DNA of 5,882 bases from Verrucomicrobiota bacterium (lineage in GTDB: Bacteria > Verrucomicrobiota > Verrucomicrobiia > Chthoniobacterales > UBA10450), in the NCBI GenBank assembly GCA_003219395.1, contig QHOR01000238.1, positions 1 through 5,882 on the forward strand, given 5' to 3'. How positions within the stretch are numbered: position 1 is the first letter of the stretch; each line of letters begins with the position of its first letter. The notes under the pieces were generated by a model, which did not search any database, was not told the origin of the DNA, and saw nothing but the letters and a program-made list of their open reading frames with translations. Shown in pieces: positions 1 to 5,882 of this stretch. Made by a program: the position numbers and the translations under genes.

Positions 1-133
1 CGCCAAATCGCGTGAGCTCGGGACCTATGGCACGCACAATGACTGTCTTCGGTGCGCTCCCTTCAATAATGAATCCGCCAATCATCACGTCGTTTCCGGT
101 CTGCACAAAGCTCCGCGTGCTAATGTTGCCCAA
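1..133 (-). repeat. 139-residue C-terminal repeat, partial copy 2 of the protease-like protein
   Basis: Residues 579-622, cut by the window edge after RAIGPELTRFG. At the DNA level it is very close to copy 1: bases 55-90 and 472-507 are identical over 36 positions, offset by exactly 417. This suggests a recent tandem duplication or gene conversion within the gene. Confidence 0.85.
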
Positions 134-1867
134 AAATGAAGCGCCGTTAGTGCTCAGAACGTACACTTCCACCAGAGCAACTCCAACCATGCTGTTCACA
201 CCACGCACGATTGCTGTGTAACTACCCGGTTGCAGAGTCGCGATGATCGCTGACTCGCTCGGCTGAGTCGGAGCGTGGCCACTGTTCTGGATCGCGCTCA
301 CCTGATCGCTGGTGATAATCCCGCCGATTACCGTAGTCCGCCAGTCGTTATTGGAGGCGATCAAAGCTCCTGCGCCGTTGTGCAACTCCAATGTAGGATC
401 GGACAATGCATTGGGAACTCCAAACCGTGTAAGCTCGGGACCAATGGCGCGAATAATGACCGTCTTCGGTCCGCTCCCTTCAATAATGAATCCGCCAATC
501 ATCACGTTAGCGCCCGACTGAACAAAGCTCCGCGTACTAATGTTGCCTAGCGTCGCCCGGCCCAGGTCGTAACCGATAACATCAAGGTTAATCCCTTCGG
601 GCGATGTAGGTGCGATGTCGGAAGACTGGCCTGTGCATCCAAACGCATTTTGAACATAGGGATGTGCCTGCGGACAATCCTCGCTCAACCAGTCACCCAA
701 ATCTCCGCTCGCAGCCTGGTTGAAACGGACAATATCAGTGCTGCCACCGTTAATGGAAAAATAGCGCGTGCCAGTCGAACTGACGTTTCTGTGACCAGCA
801 GATGACCAACTGAACAAGTCCTGTGGACGCAAATTAGAGAGGCTGGCATGCGATCCAAAGCCGATCACCTCGTCCATCTCGTGCTCGGTCGAACGCTGCG
901 CGTCAAAGTGACCGGCACTCACAGGCCGCGTGAACTGATATGGCACCGCGGAGTTGATTGTAACGATCCCATCATACGGGCCGCCATTGCCGACTGTGCC
1001 ATTTGCAAACATGGCTGGGGGCGTATTCAACGTCACCGCGCGCCCATTTGCACTAGAGGGCTTAATGTTTGCAGATAATGGAGCGGCCGGCAGACTGGCA
1101 TTCGCAACAGTATCGTTGCTGGTCTTTGCATCTGACCGCAGCGCATTGACAAAATCACTCCACGGCATCTCGTAGACCACGAACTCGCTCTGTGAGATAG
1201 TTCCCTGCGGGAGAGGAGTGCCCTCTGGCTTAGTGGTTGAGTAGCGGAAACGAATCTGAATCGTGATTGGGTCATTGAACAGAGATTCATGAATTGAGAT
1301 CGCCCGGTTAATCATCGCCTCAATTGCTGCCGCGTTTGGATTGCCGGTAATAGAGCTGTCGAACGTCGCGTGAATAGTCAGCCCCGTGGTCGGCACCGTC
1401 GTAACCGTGTTTGCTCCTGAGTAACTTCCCGGGCCAGTGGAAGTATAAGGCCGCACCCGGTAATAGTAGGTGGTACCCGCAGTCAACCCAGTCACGACCC
1501 GCCCTGTTACCTTCCCCACATCCAAGTCGTGATAGCCTTCCACGTAGTCGCTAAAGGAATCGTTTCGGGACACCTCCAACAGGTAACTCTTCGCGTCGCT
1601 GACGTTCTTCCAGGTCGCCATAAAGCTACTGCGCGTTGGCGGCGCGGACGGGACCGCTTCGATCTCCGCGGCAGTTTCGCCTGCATTTGGAAACTGGAGC
1701 ACGGCTTGCGGCTCCGCCCGCGTCTCGTGTGTGGCGGCTCCGGGTTGAAATGCGACGCCGGTGACGATGTTTTGCTCCGGCGGAGTGATGTTGTCAGCAA
1801 ATCCCAGCCCGACCCCATAAAAGACAAGCGAACCGATTACGCAAAGGCCTGACCGCATTGTATCCAT
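1..1867 (-). CDS. Secreted multidomain protein: signal peptide, FN3 domain, predicted HExxE metalloprotease domain, tandem C-terminal repeats (3' end outside window)
   Basis: One uninterrupted reading frame runs from an ATG at 1867 off the left edge (622 codons seen, no stop). Residues 1-24 form a signal peptide: short start with Arg5, hydrophobic core, likely cleavage after GFA. An alternative ATG at 1858 keeps the same signal. Residues about 68-157 look like a fibronectin type III domain (SFMATWKNV, YLLEVS, TTYYYRVRPYT, GPGSYSG). Residues about 160-435 resemble a predicted metalloprotease family that I recall as annotated NF038122 (recollection, not checked). They contain HEMDEVIGFGSH at 329-340, then DLFSW, a GDLGDW block and LDVIGYDL at 427-434. 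Cys398 and Cys411 could form a disulfide. From residue 440, 139-residue repeats begin: one complete and one partial. An in-frame stop lies at 1898-1900 and no ribosome binding site is evident. The gene follows the 1955-2637 locus on the same strand after 87 bases. The role is probably extracellular proteolysis or surface binding; activity is unproven because the motif is not classical HExxH. Confidence 0.88.
   Translation of the reverse strand, partial: MDTMRSGLCVIGSLVFYGVGLGFADNITPPEQNIVTGVAFQPGAATHETRAEPQAVLQFPNAGETAAEIEAVPSAPPTRSSFMATWKNVSDAKSYLLEVSRNDSFSDYVEGYHDLDVGKVTGRVVTGLTAGTTYYYRVRPYTSTGPGSYSGANTVTTVPTTGLTIHATFDSSITGNPNAAAIEAMINRAISIHESLFNDPITIQIRFRYSTTKPEGTPLPQGTISQSEFVVYEMPWSDFVNALRSDAKTSNDTVANASLPAAPLSANIKPSSANGRAVTLNTPPAMFANGTVGNGGPYDGIVTINSAVPYQFTRPVSAGHFDAQRSTEHEMDEVIGFGSHASLSNLRPQDLFSWSSAGHRNVSSTGTRYFSINGGSTDIVRFNQAASGDLGDWLSEDCPQAHPYVQNAFGCTGQSSDIAPTSPEGINLDVIGYDLGRATLGNISTRSFVQSGANVMIGGFIIEGSGPKTVIIRAIGPELTRFGVPNALSDPTLELHNGAGALIASNNDWRTTVIGGIITSDQVSAIQNSGHAPTQPSESAIIATLQPGSYTAIVRGVNSMVGVALVEVYVLSTNGASFLGNISTRSFVQTGNDVMIGGFIIEGSAPKTVIVRAIGPELTRFG
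134..550 (-). repeat. 139-residue C-terminal repeat, complete copy 1 of the protease-like protein
   Basis: Residues 440-578 of the left-hand protein. The unit begins LGNISTRSFVQ, contains VMIGGFII, RAIGPEL and a GALIASNNDW-type turn, and ends near VALVEVY plus a short linker. The next copy starts exactly 417 bases (139 codons) further on. It is predicted to be a beta-rich extracellular module. The order of hydrophobic strands and the ending GSYTAIVRGVN...VALVEVY recall pre-peptidase C-terminal (PPC)-like beta-sandwiches, but I cannot assign a named family with certainty. Confidence 0.85.
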
Positions 1868-1954
1868 AAAAAGGTTCGAAGTGTAGATGGCCCATTCTTA
1901 CCGCACAAGTCGAAAAACTAAACAGCGGTTGAGTTTGCTGCGCATACACGTTGG

Positions 1955-2637
1955 TCAGTTGCCGCTGGTGTGCAGGATTACTTTGCCGTCTCTGATTTCT
2001 CCGTCCGAGACGCCATACTCACTGGCATACTTAATCACGTAACTTCGTAGTGACGGCCCCACTCCGAGAAATCCACGATCCAGCAGATCGGTGGGAAAGC
2101 TGTGACCGTTGACCGTCACCTCGCTCAGTTGCACGTTGCTTGCGTTCGTTCCCGGCGGCGCCACGATGGAAACAGTGGCATTCAAATACCGATCACCCAG
2201 ACCAAGTGCGTCTCGAAAGGGAACGTCCAATCTTTCCAGGGGAATGGAGACTTGAACCCGCGCGACATTGCCGTCGATGCCAACAGAAGCCATGCCACGT
2301 TGATGTCTGCCGCGGTCAACTCCACTCCAGTTCGTTCGTGAGCGCGCGCCGCCTGCTTGATCGTGTCCAGCCGTTCGCGGACCGCGGCGGTCGTCCCAGT
2401 TGGCGTGGGCGAGGCGGGAGTGGTCTCAACCGGTGTGGCGGCGGCGGTTGGCTCGCTCGGGACAGCAGGTTCAGGAAGCGGTACAGGCTTGTCAGAAAGA
2501 TAGACGTGACGGAGACTCCAAACACTTCCGCCGATCCCTACTGCGACGAGTAAGATCACAACTGCAGTGAGGGTGAGGCAACCTTTTGCCAAGCAGCCCA
2601 TTCCTGGTTTCGGCGGCGGCTGAGTTCTGGTGTTCAC
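1955..2637 (-). pseudogene. Membrane-anchored hypothetical protein, apparently frameshifted
   Basis: Two overlapping reading frames read as halves of one protein. The N-terminal half starts at a GTG at 2637, the first possible start after an in-frame stop at 2692-2694. It has a short Pro-rich start, MGCLAKGC at 13-20, one membrane helix at about residues 21-40, a long Pro/Thr/Ala linker at about 51-86, and a short helix leading to VELTAADIN (ending at residue 113). It then degenerates in that frame and stops at 2182. The C-terminal half continues in another frame through RGMASVGIDGNVARVQVSIP, a GDRYLNATVSI strand, VNGHSFP, YASEYGV and IRDGKVIL, ending at a TGA at 1955-1957. From memory, related verrucomicrobial proteins have these blocks in one chain, with about ten extra residues between the ELTAADIN and RGxASV blocks. 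That fits a small out-of-frame deletion near 2291-2301. The topology suggests a single-pass protein with a beta-rich domain outside the cytoplasm. Function is unknown. Sequencing or assembly error is possible, as are two separate genes, though the latter is less likely. Confidence 0.72.
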
Positions 2638-2838
2638 AGTAGTGATTCTATCTAGATCTTGATCTGCGCAACGATCAGCTTCGTTCGCCGGCTATATCCA
2701 GCGGATTGACCCAGAAGATGACAGTACATAGCTCCCGCGCTAAGCTTATCATGTATTTATTAGCGAGTTGGCGGACGCAGCTTGTGTATCATTTTTCAGG
2801 AAACGAGAGAGCTAAGCAAACAAGAAACAAATGGAACA
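2638..2838. other. Divergent intergenic region
   Basis: About 200 bases separate the minus-strand membrane-protein start (2637) from the plus-strand exported-protein start (2839), so promoters for both should lie here. I found no -35/-10 pair with acceptable spacing. It contains an 8-base palindrome TAAGCTTA (2741-2748) and a 7-base direct repeat GCTAAGC at 2739-2745 and 2811-2817. Both are too short to call operators. Confidence 0.5.
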
Positions 2839-3240
2839 ATGAAACCGATAACAAAAGTGATGACGATGATCGCATTTGCAGTTGGGTTGTCGGGAATTCC
2901 TGACACTCTCGCTCAGCGCGATTACGATGCGAAAACGGTTGAAACCATCGGTGGCAAGGTTTTGTCTATCGAAAACACGACGCCTGCAAAAAAACGAGGC
3001 GATTGGGTCGATTTGGTGCTGCAAACTGAAAAGGAAACAATCGCCGTGCAGCTCGGTCCGGCCTGGTACGTTAATAAGCAGACGCCGCGCATCGAAGCCA
3101 ATGACACAATCACGGTGACCGGTTCTCGTCTCACAGTGGATGGAAGAACTGCCATTGTTGCTGCGAACGTCACGAAGGGAAACGAGCTTTTGAAGCTCCG
3201 GGACGATAACGGCGTTCCCGTCTGGCCGCGTCGACACTGA
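2839..3240 (+). CDS. Small exported protein, probable OB-fold-like beta-barrel
   Basis: 133 residues. I chose the ATG at 2839 because it gives a clean signal peptide: Lys2 and Lys6, hydrophobic stretch at about 7-20, then DTLAQ with cleavage near residue 25-26. The open frame extends upstream, but only with sequence unlike an export signal. The mature part is a run of short beta strands: TVETIGGKVLSIEN (33-46), WVDLVLQT (56-63), TIAVQLGPAWYV (67-78), TITVTGSRLTVDG (90-102), AIVAANVTKGN (105-115) and the tail LKLRDDNGVPVW (118-129). This pattern matches small periplasmic proteins often auto-annotated as 'DNA-binding' or hypothetical, with an OB-like fold. I know of no established function, and binding of nucleic acid is doubtful for an exported protein. 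No clear Shine-Dalgarno sequence. It stands alone, transcribed away from the frameshifted membrane-protein gene. Confidence 0.82.
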   Translation: MKPITKVMTMIAFAVGLSGIPDTLAQRDYDAKTVETIGGKVLSIENTTPAKKRGDWVDLVLQTEKETIAVQLGPAWYVNKQTPRIEANDTITVTGSRLTVDGRTAIVAANVTKGNELLKLRDDNGVPVWPRRH

Positions 3241-3266
3241 TAACGGTAGCGAGCAAGAACCGTATC
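3239..3266 (+). terminator. Weak hairpin after the exported-protein gene
   Basis: GATAACGGT (3239-3247) can pair with ACCGTATC (3259-3266) with one bulged base and an 11-base loop, directly overlapping the stop codon. No run of T follows, so it does not look like a standard intrinsic terminator. It may be chance. Confidence 0.2.
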
Positions 3267-3433
3267 GTCATTATTCACGAACCGGAATCGACGCATGTCG
3301 CGCGCTGCTTCGATCGAGGAACTGCGCCAACTTTCAGTGCGGCCGAGCGTCTTGCGTTGGCGCCGTTCGAGATTGCAACGTCGTTTCCAAGTGTTCCATT
3401 TGTCCTCGGCGGTTCGCTGCGCCAATTTATCCA
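3241..3433. other. Intergenic region before the methyltransferase
   Basis: 193 bases between two plus-strand genes. The methyltransferase frame stays open through it but encodes no recognisable conserved sequence and has no ATG. No promoter or Shine-Dalgarno sequence is convincing. The gap is long for a tight operon, so the methyltransferase may have its own promoter. Confidence 0.4.
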
Positions 3434-4447
3434 GTGACATCGGAACCCAATTTTCGCTCACTCCAAGCCTCCTCCCTGAGCGACGTCGCGATTTCTACCG
3501 AACAAAGGCTTTGGGAAATTAAGTTGGCTCATCGTCCTAAGTCATTTTGGTACCCGTACCGAACCTTATGGAATGTCGGAGTTCTAGAGCGACTATCGGC
3601 GGATGCGGGCCTGAACTTGCTCGAAGTATGCCGAGGTCAATACGGGAAGGTGGCAGACATTGGAGCCGCCGATGGTGACCTGGCATTTTTCCTGGAGAAC
3701 CAGGGCTTGTCTGTAGATGTAATCGACAATGCAGCGACAAATTTTAATCGTTTCCAAGGGGTCCGGATTTTGAAGCAAGCGCTCAACTCGTCTGTCACGA
3801 TTCGATCGGTTGACTTGGACTCTCAATTCGATCTCCCTAGCAAGAAATACGACGCCGTCTTTCTTCTTGGAGCTCTCTACCATCTGAAAAACCCGTTCTT
3901 CGTCTTGGAGAACCTGGCACAAAGGGCGCGGTATTGCTTCGCTAGTACTCGCATTGCCAAACAGACGACTGACGGTCATCGGCTTTCGCCTTACCCGGTT
4001 GCATATTTACTCGGGCCACGGGAGTGCAATGACGACGAGACGAACTACTGGATCTTCACGGACGAAGGTCTAAGGCGATTGATCGATCGCACCGGTTGGA
4101 GTCTTCTGTCGCAGGTCAACGTCGGCGATACGGCGAATTCTACGCCAGCAGATCTGGACCGGGATGAACGCGCCTTTGTCTGTTTGCGTCAGATCGACCC
4201 GACGCTTAGCGCTGCCCCTAATCCAGTACCTCCAGGTGATAATCCAGGCAAGACAAGGATTTCGTGGAACGGCGGGACTGTCTACGTTTCAATGAACGGC
4301 GGTAAGGAGGTATTATTTGCAGACCTGCGCGAAGGCTCCAAGATGGCAAGTTGGATCCTCGCAGGTGCGAGTTACGAATTCCGCCTTTACAACTCAGATC
4401 ACACCGAACTTCTCGCGAAACTTACTGTTAGTAAGACAACACAATAA
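3434..4447 (+). CDS. SAM-dependent class I methyltransferase (CmoB-like group) with C-terminal Ig-like domain
   Basis: 337 residues, GTG start at 3434. No ATG lies in frame before the conserved region, and the frame is open upstream to at least 3242, so the exact start is uncertain. Residues 38-47 (FWYPYRTLWN) open the conserved part. VADIGAADGD (73-82) is the SAM-binding motif I loop. VDVID ending at Asp98 is the acidic end of strand 2. VDLDSQF (126-132) follows, and YDAVFLLGALYHLKNP (139-154) matches the strand-4/post-motif block typical of CmoB and related methyltransferases. The substrate cannot be read from sequence: it may be a small molecule, lipid, sugar or RNA. True CmoB acts on tRNA uridine-34, but this protein is too divergent to name. 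Residues about 258-333 are an added module, with a PNPVPPGD linker followed by ISWNGGTVYVSMNGG, an LFAD block, ASWILAG, YEFRLY and LLAKLTV. This Ig/FN3-like beta domain also recurs on glycosyltransferases and other enzymes. No signal peptide or membrane helix is seen, so it is probably cytoplasmic. It converges on the gene at 4610. Confidence 0.87.
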   Translation: MTSEPNFRSLQASSLSDVAISTEQRLWEIKLAHRPKSFWYPYRTLWNVGVLERLSADAGLNLLEVCRGQYGKVADIGAADGDLAFFLENQGLSVDVIDNAATNFNRFQGVRILKQALNSSVTIRSVDLDSQFDLPSKKYDAVFLLGALYHLKNPFFVLENLAQRARYCFASTRIAKQTTDGHRLSPYPVAYLLGPRECNDDETNYWIFTDEGLRRLIDRTGWSLLSQVNVGDTANSTPADLDRDERAFVCLRQIDPTLSAAPNPVPPGDNPGKTRISWNGGTVYVSMNGGKEVLFADLREGSKMASWILAGASYEFRLYNSDHTELLAKLTVSKTTQ

Positions 4448-4609
4448 GTTATGCCGCGTTGGGGCGTGCAATTTTGGTAACTATCTGTGCTGATCCAGGC
4501 CAAATCATCTCAATTGTACAAGCTGGCGTAGTTGCAAATTACGGGGGGGCCTACCGGCGGAACCTGGTATGACGCTGCTCGATGTGACCGCCTACAACAC
4601 TTTACCGAC
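4448..4609. other. Convergent intergenic gap
   Basis: 162 bases between the ends of two converging genes. It contains a run of seven G (4543-4549) and the 8-base palindrome TTGTACAA (4514-4521). I see no strong stem-loop followed by T on either strand, so termination is probably factor-dependent or the signal is weak. Confidence 0.45.
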
Positions 4610-5882
4610 CTAATCGTATACTTCTACCAGACCGACTCCGGTGGTGTTGTTCACACCGCGTACTATTGCCGTGTAGTTGCCGGGTGGCAATGTTGCAATA
4701 ATCGCCGACTCTCTTGGGTCACGCGGAGCGTGCCCGCTGTTCACGATGTCGTGCACCTGGCTTGCGGTGATGATCCCCCCGATGATCGTATGCTGCCAGT
4801 TGTCATTCGAGGCAATTAAAGCTCCAGTCGCATCGTGCAGCTCCAGAGTCGGATCTGCCAATACATCGGGGACACCATATTGCGCAAGCTCAGGGCCGAT
4901 AGCGCGCACAATCACCCTCCTCGGCAGCGTCCCTTGAACAATAACACCGCCAATCATCACATTGTCACCCGTCCGCACAAAACTGCGAGTACTAATGTTG
5001 CCTAGTGTTGAATTAGGCGCCGGGCTGAGATCGTACACCTCCGCGAGAGCCACTCCGGTGGTGTTAGCCACACCACGCACGATCGCAGTGTAATTACCCG
5101 GTGGCACGTTTACGATCATCGCTGATTCGCTTGGGTCGCCCGGTGCGTAGCCGCTAGCGCGAATAGCGGCGACCTGGTCACTGGTGATAATCCCGCCGAT
5201 AATCGTTGCCACCCAGTTATTGTTAAAAGCAATCAAAGCCCCAGTGCTGTCGTATAGCTCCAATGTAGGATTAGCCAGGGCGTTCGGAACGCCATATTGG
5301 GTGAGCTCAGGGCCAATCGCGCGAATAACTATTCTCTTTTCTTCGGTCCCTTGAACAATGAACCCGCCAATCACCACGTTGTCCCCTGTCTGCACAAAGG
5401 CGCGGGTGGAAATGTTTGCGAGAGTTGAGATCGGGCCGGCTTCCATTGTTCCAAGCCCATCAAACTCAGGTAGGATGTGCGGGGCGCCGCTCATTTCACC
5501 TCCATATACGCCCGGTGGTTGCGGAACGCCGTTGACCTTTAGCGAGGCGATTACGTCCGGAGGCCCAGTAAAGTCGAGTTTGATAATCGAGCCGCTTACC
5601 AGAACGAGGCCGACCGTGCCCGCAATGCAGTCGTTAGTTTCGAAAGTAAGTATCCCGCTGCCGACCTTCATCAGCGAACCGCCTTGCCCGTCATTCGAGA
5701 TCACGCCGGAGAAAGAGGTATTAAGGCCGTTTGTGCCCACTCTGAGGTTATTGGCTCCTAAGAGAACATTTCCCGAGCCCTCGATCGAGCCGATGCTCAG
5801 ACCCCCTTGATGGCCGCTAATGTCCAGGTAACCGTTGCCAAAAACCTTCACACGCGCGGTACCGCCCGTCGAAGCATCATTA
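4610..5882 (-). CDS. Autotransporter-associated beta-strand (PATR) surface protein, C-terminal part, with two terminal 139-residue-type repeats
   Basis: The frame enters from the right edge and ends at a TAG at 4610-4612. About 423 residues are visible and the real start lies outside. The GTG at 5851 is only an internal codon. The first ~150 visible residues are Gly/Asn/Ser-rich passenger sequence: FGNGYLDISGH, IGSIEGSGNVLLGANNL, TSFSGVISNDGQGGSL, then KVGSGILTF followed by a degenerate strand. This matches the pattern of the PATR repeat (Pfam PF12951), which forms right-handed beta-helices. SLKVNGVPQPPGVYGG and the HILPEFDGLGTMEA stretch match the usual end of such a passenger. Two terminal repeats follow (5422-5006 and 5005-4613), and the protein ends exactly at VEVYD. 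There is no C-terminal outer-membrane beta-barrel in the visible part, so it is not a classical type V autotransporter. Likely a large extracellular or surface protein in adhesion or polymer contact; this is inference. Confidence 0.87.
   Translation of the reverse strand, partial: NDASTGGTARVKVFGNGYLDISGHQGGLSIGSIEGSGNVLLGANNLRVGTNGLNTSFSGVISNDGQGGSLMKVGSGILTFETNDCIAGTVGLVLVSGSIIKLDFTGPPDVIASLKVNGVPQPPGVYGGEMSGAPHILPEFDGLGTMEAGPISTLANISTRAFVQTGDNVVIGGFIVQGTEEKRIVIRAIGPELTQYGVPNALANPTLELYDSTGALIAFNNNWVATIIGGIITSDQVAAIRASGYAPGDPSESAMIVNVPPGNYTAIVRGVANTTGVALAEVYDLSPAPNSTLGNISTRSFVRTGDNVMIGGVIVQGTLPRRVIVRAIGPELAQYGVPDVLADPTLELHDATGALIASNDNWQHTIIGGIITASQVHDIVNSGHAPRDPRESAIIATLPPGNYTAIVRGVNNTTGVGLVEVYD
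4613..5005 (-). repeat. 139-residue-type C-terminal repeat, last copy of the PATR protein
   Basis: Starts LGNISTRSFVRTGDN and runs 131 residues to the very end of the protein (GVGLVEVYD then stop), so it lacks only the inter-repeat linker. It keeps VMIGGVIVQGT, RAIGPELAQYGVPD, LELHDATGALIASNDNW, SGHAPRDPRESAII and GNYTAIVRGVNNTTG. Confidence 0.87.
5006..5422 (-). repeat. 139-residue C-terminal repeat, first copy of the PATR protein
   Basis: Starts LANISTRAFVQTGDN and includes VVIGGFIVQGT, RAIGPELTQYGVPN, LELYDSTGALIAFNNNW, a TSDQVAAI segment, GNYTAIVRGVANTTG and ALAEVYDLSP. Its length of 417 bases equals the period in the left-hand protein. EEKR replaces the GPKT/APKT turn seen at 1-550. Confidence 0.87.

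Noticed and set aside
13..20. Possible lipoprotein signal in the membrane-anchored protein (numbers are residues: MGCLAKGC)
   Set aside because: The cysteines precede the hydrophobic helix instead of following it, and the -2/-3 residues do not fit a lipobox.
2285..2305. Programmed ribosomal frameshift joining the two halves of the membrane protein
   Set aside because: There is no X-XXY-YYZ slippery sequence at the join, and the joined protein would still seem to lack residues, which fits a deletion better.
2140..2553. Plus-strand open frame of 137 codons
   Set aside because: It lies antisense to the split membrane-protein gene. The product is Arg/Trp-rich and without domain features.
2706..2734. 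TTGACC as a possible -35 box upstream of the exported-protein gene
   Set aside because: The nearest -10-like hexamer (TACATA, 2725-2730) is only 13 bases away, and a hexamer at proper spacing matches poorly.
2922..3461. Minus-strand open frame of 179 codons
   Set aside because: It opposes the exported-protein gene, which has a signal peptide and conserved blocks. The minus product shows none.
3295..3522. Plus-strand open frame of 75 codons with an ATG, overlapping the methyltransferase start
   Set aside because: Arg/Ser-rich with no recognisable motif. It overlaps the methyltransferase start region by 89 bases and gives no sign of being the missing N-terminus.
4532..4819. Plus-strand frame beginning in the convergent gap and running into the PATR gene
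   Set aside because: It starts at a TTG, most of it is antisense to the repeat region, and it has no family resemblance.
5358..5810. Plus-strand open frame of 150 codons
   Set aside because: It is antisense to the PATR gene, whose own frame shows clear repeat and passenger motifs. The plus-strand product is Pro/Ser-rich and unlike any family, as expected of a shadow.

Overview
The window looks like chromosomal DNA from a soil-type member of the Verrucomicrobiota, most likely Chthoniobacterales. This is inferred from family resemblance, not from a marker gene. The main clue is a 139-residue C-terminal repeat (ISTR-(S/A)FV ... RAIGPEL ... NDNW-like ... GNYTAIVRGV ... VEVY) on two separate predicted secreted proteins. 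I associate this repeat with secreted proteins of that group, with related forms in Acidobacteria. Base composition is moderately GC-rich, and none of the starts has a convincing Shine-Dalgarno sequence. There are no RNA genes, CRISPR arrays, transposases or phage genes.

Layout, left to right. (1) 1-1867, minus: a large secreted protein with a signal peptide, a fibronectin type III domain, a predicted metalloprotease domain with an HExxE motif, and then tandem 139-residue repeats. It is cut by the left edge. (2) 1955-2637, minus: a membrane-anchored protein whose two halves lie in different frames, so the gene is apparently broken by a small deletion or frameshift near 2291-2301. (3) 2638-2838: a divergent intergenic region with no promoter I can defend. 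(4) 2839-3240, plus: a small exported protein, probably an OB-fold-like beta-barrel. (5) 3434-4447, plus: a SAM-dependent methyltransferase related to the CmoB-like group, with an extra C-terminal Ig-like domain. (6) 4448-4609: a short convergent gap with no clear terminator. (7) 4610-5882, minus: the C-terminal part of a large autotransporter-repeat (PATR) surface protein ending in two of the same 139-residue repeats. It is cut by the right edge.

The genes do not form an obvious pathway or operon. The common theme is export: four of the five loci encode secreted or membrane-anchored products. The two flanking proteins share a terminal repeat module that may serve a common role in secretion, surface attachment or assembly; this is inference. 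I do not see a clear new defence or mobile system. The points most worth checking are the disrupted membrane-protein gene, the HExxE (not HExxH) metalloprotease motif, the methyltransferase-Ig fusion, and the recently duplicated C-terminal repeats.
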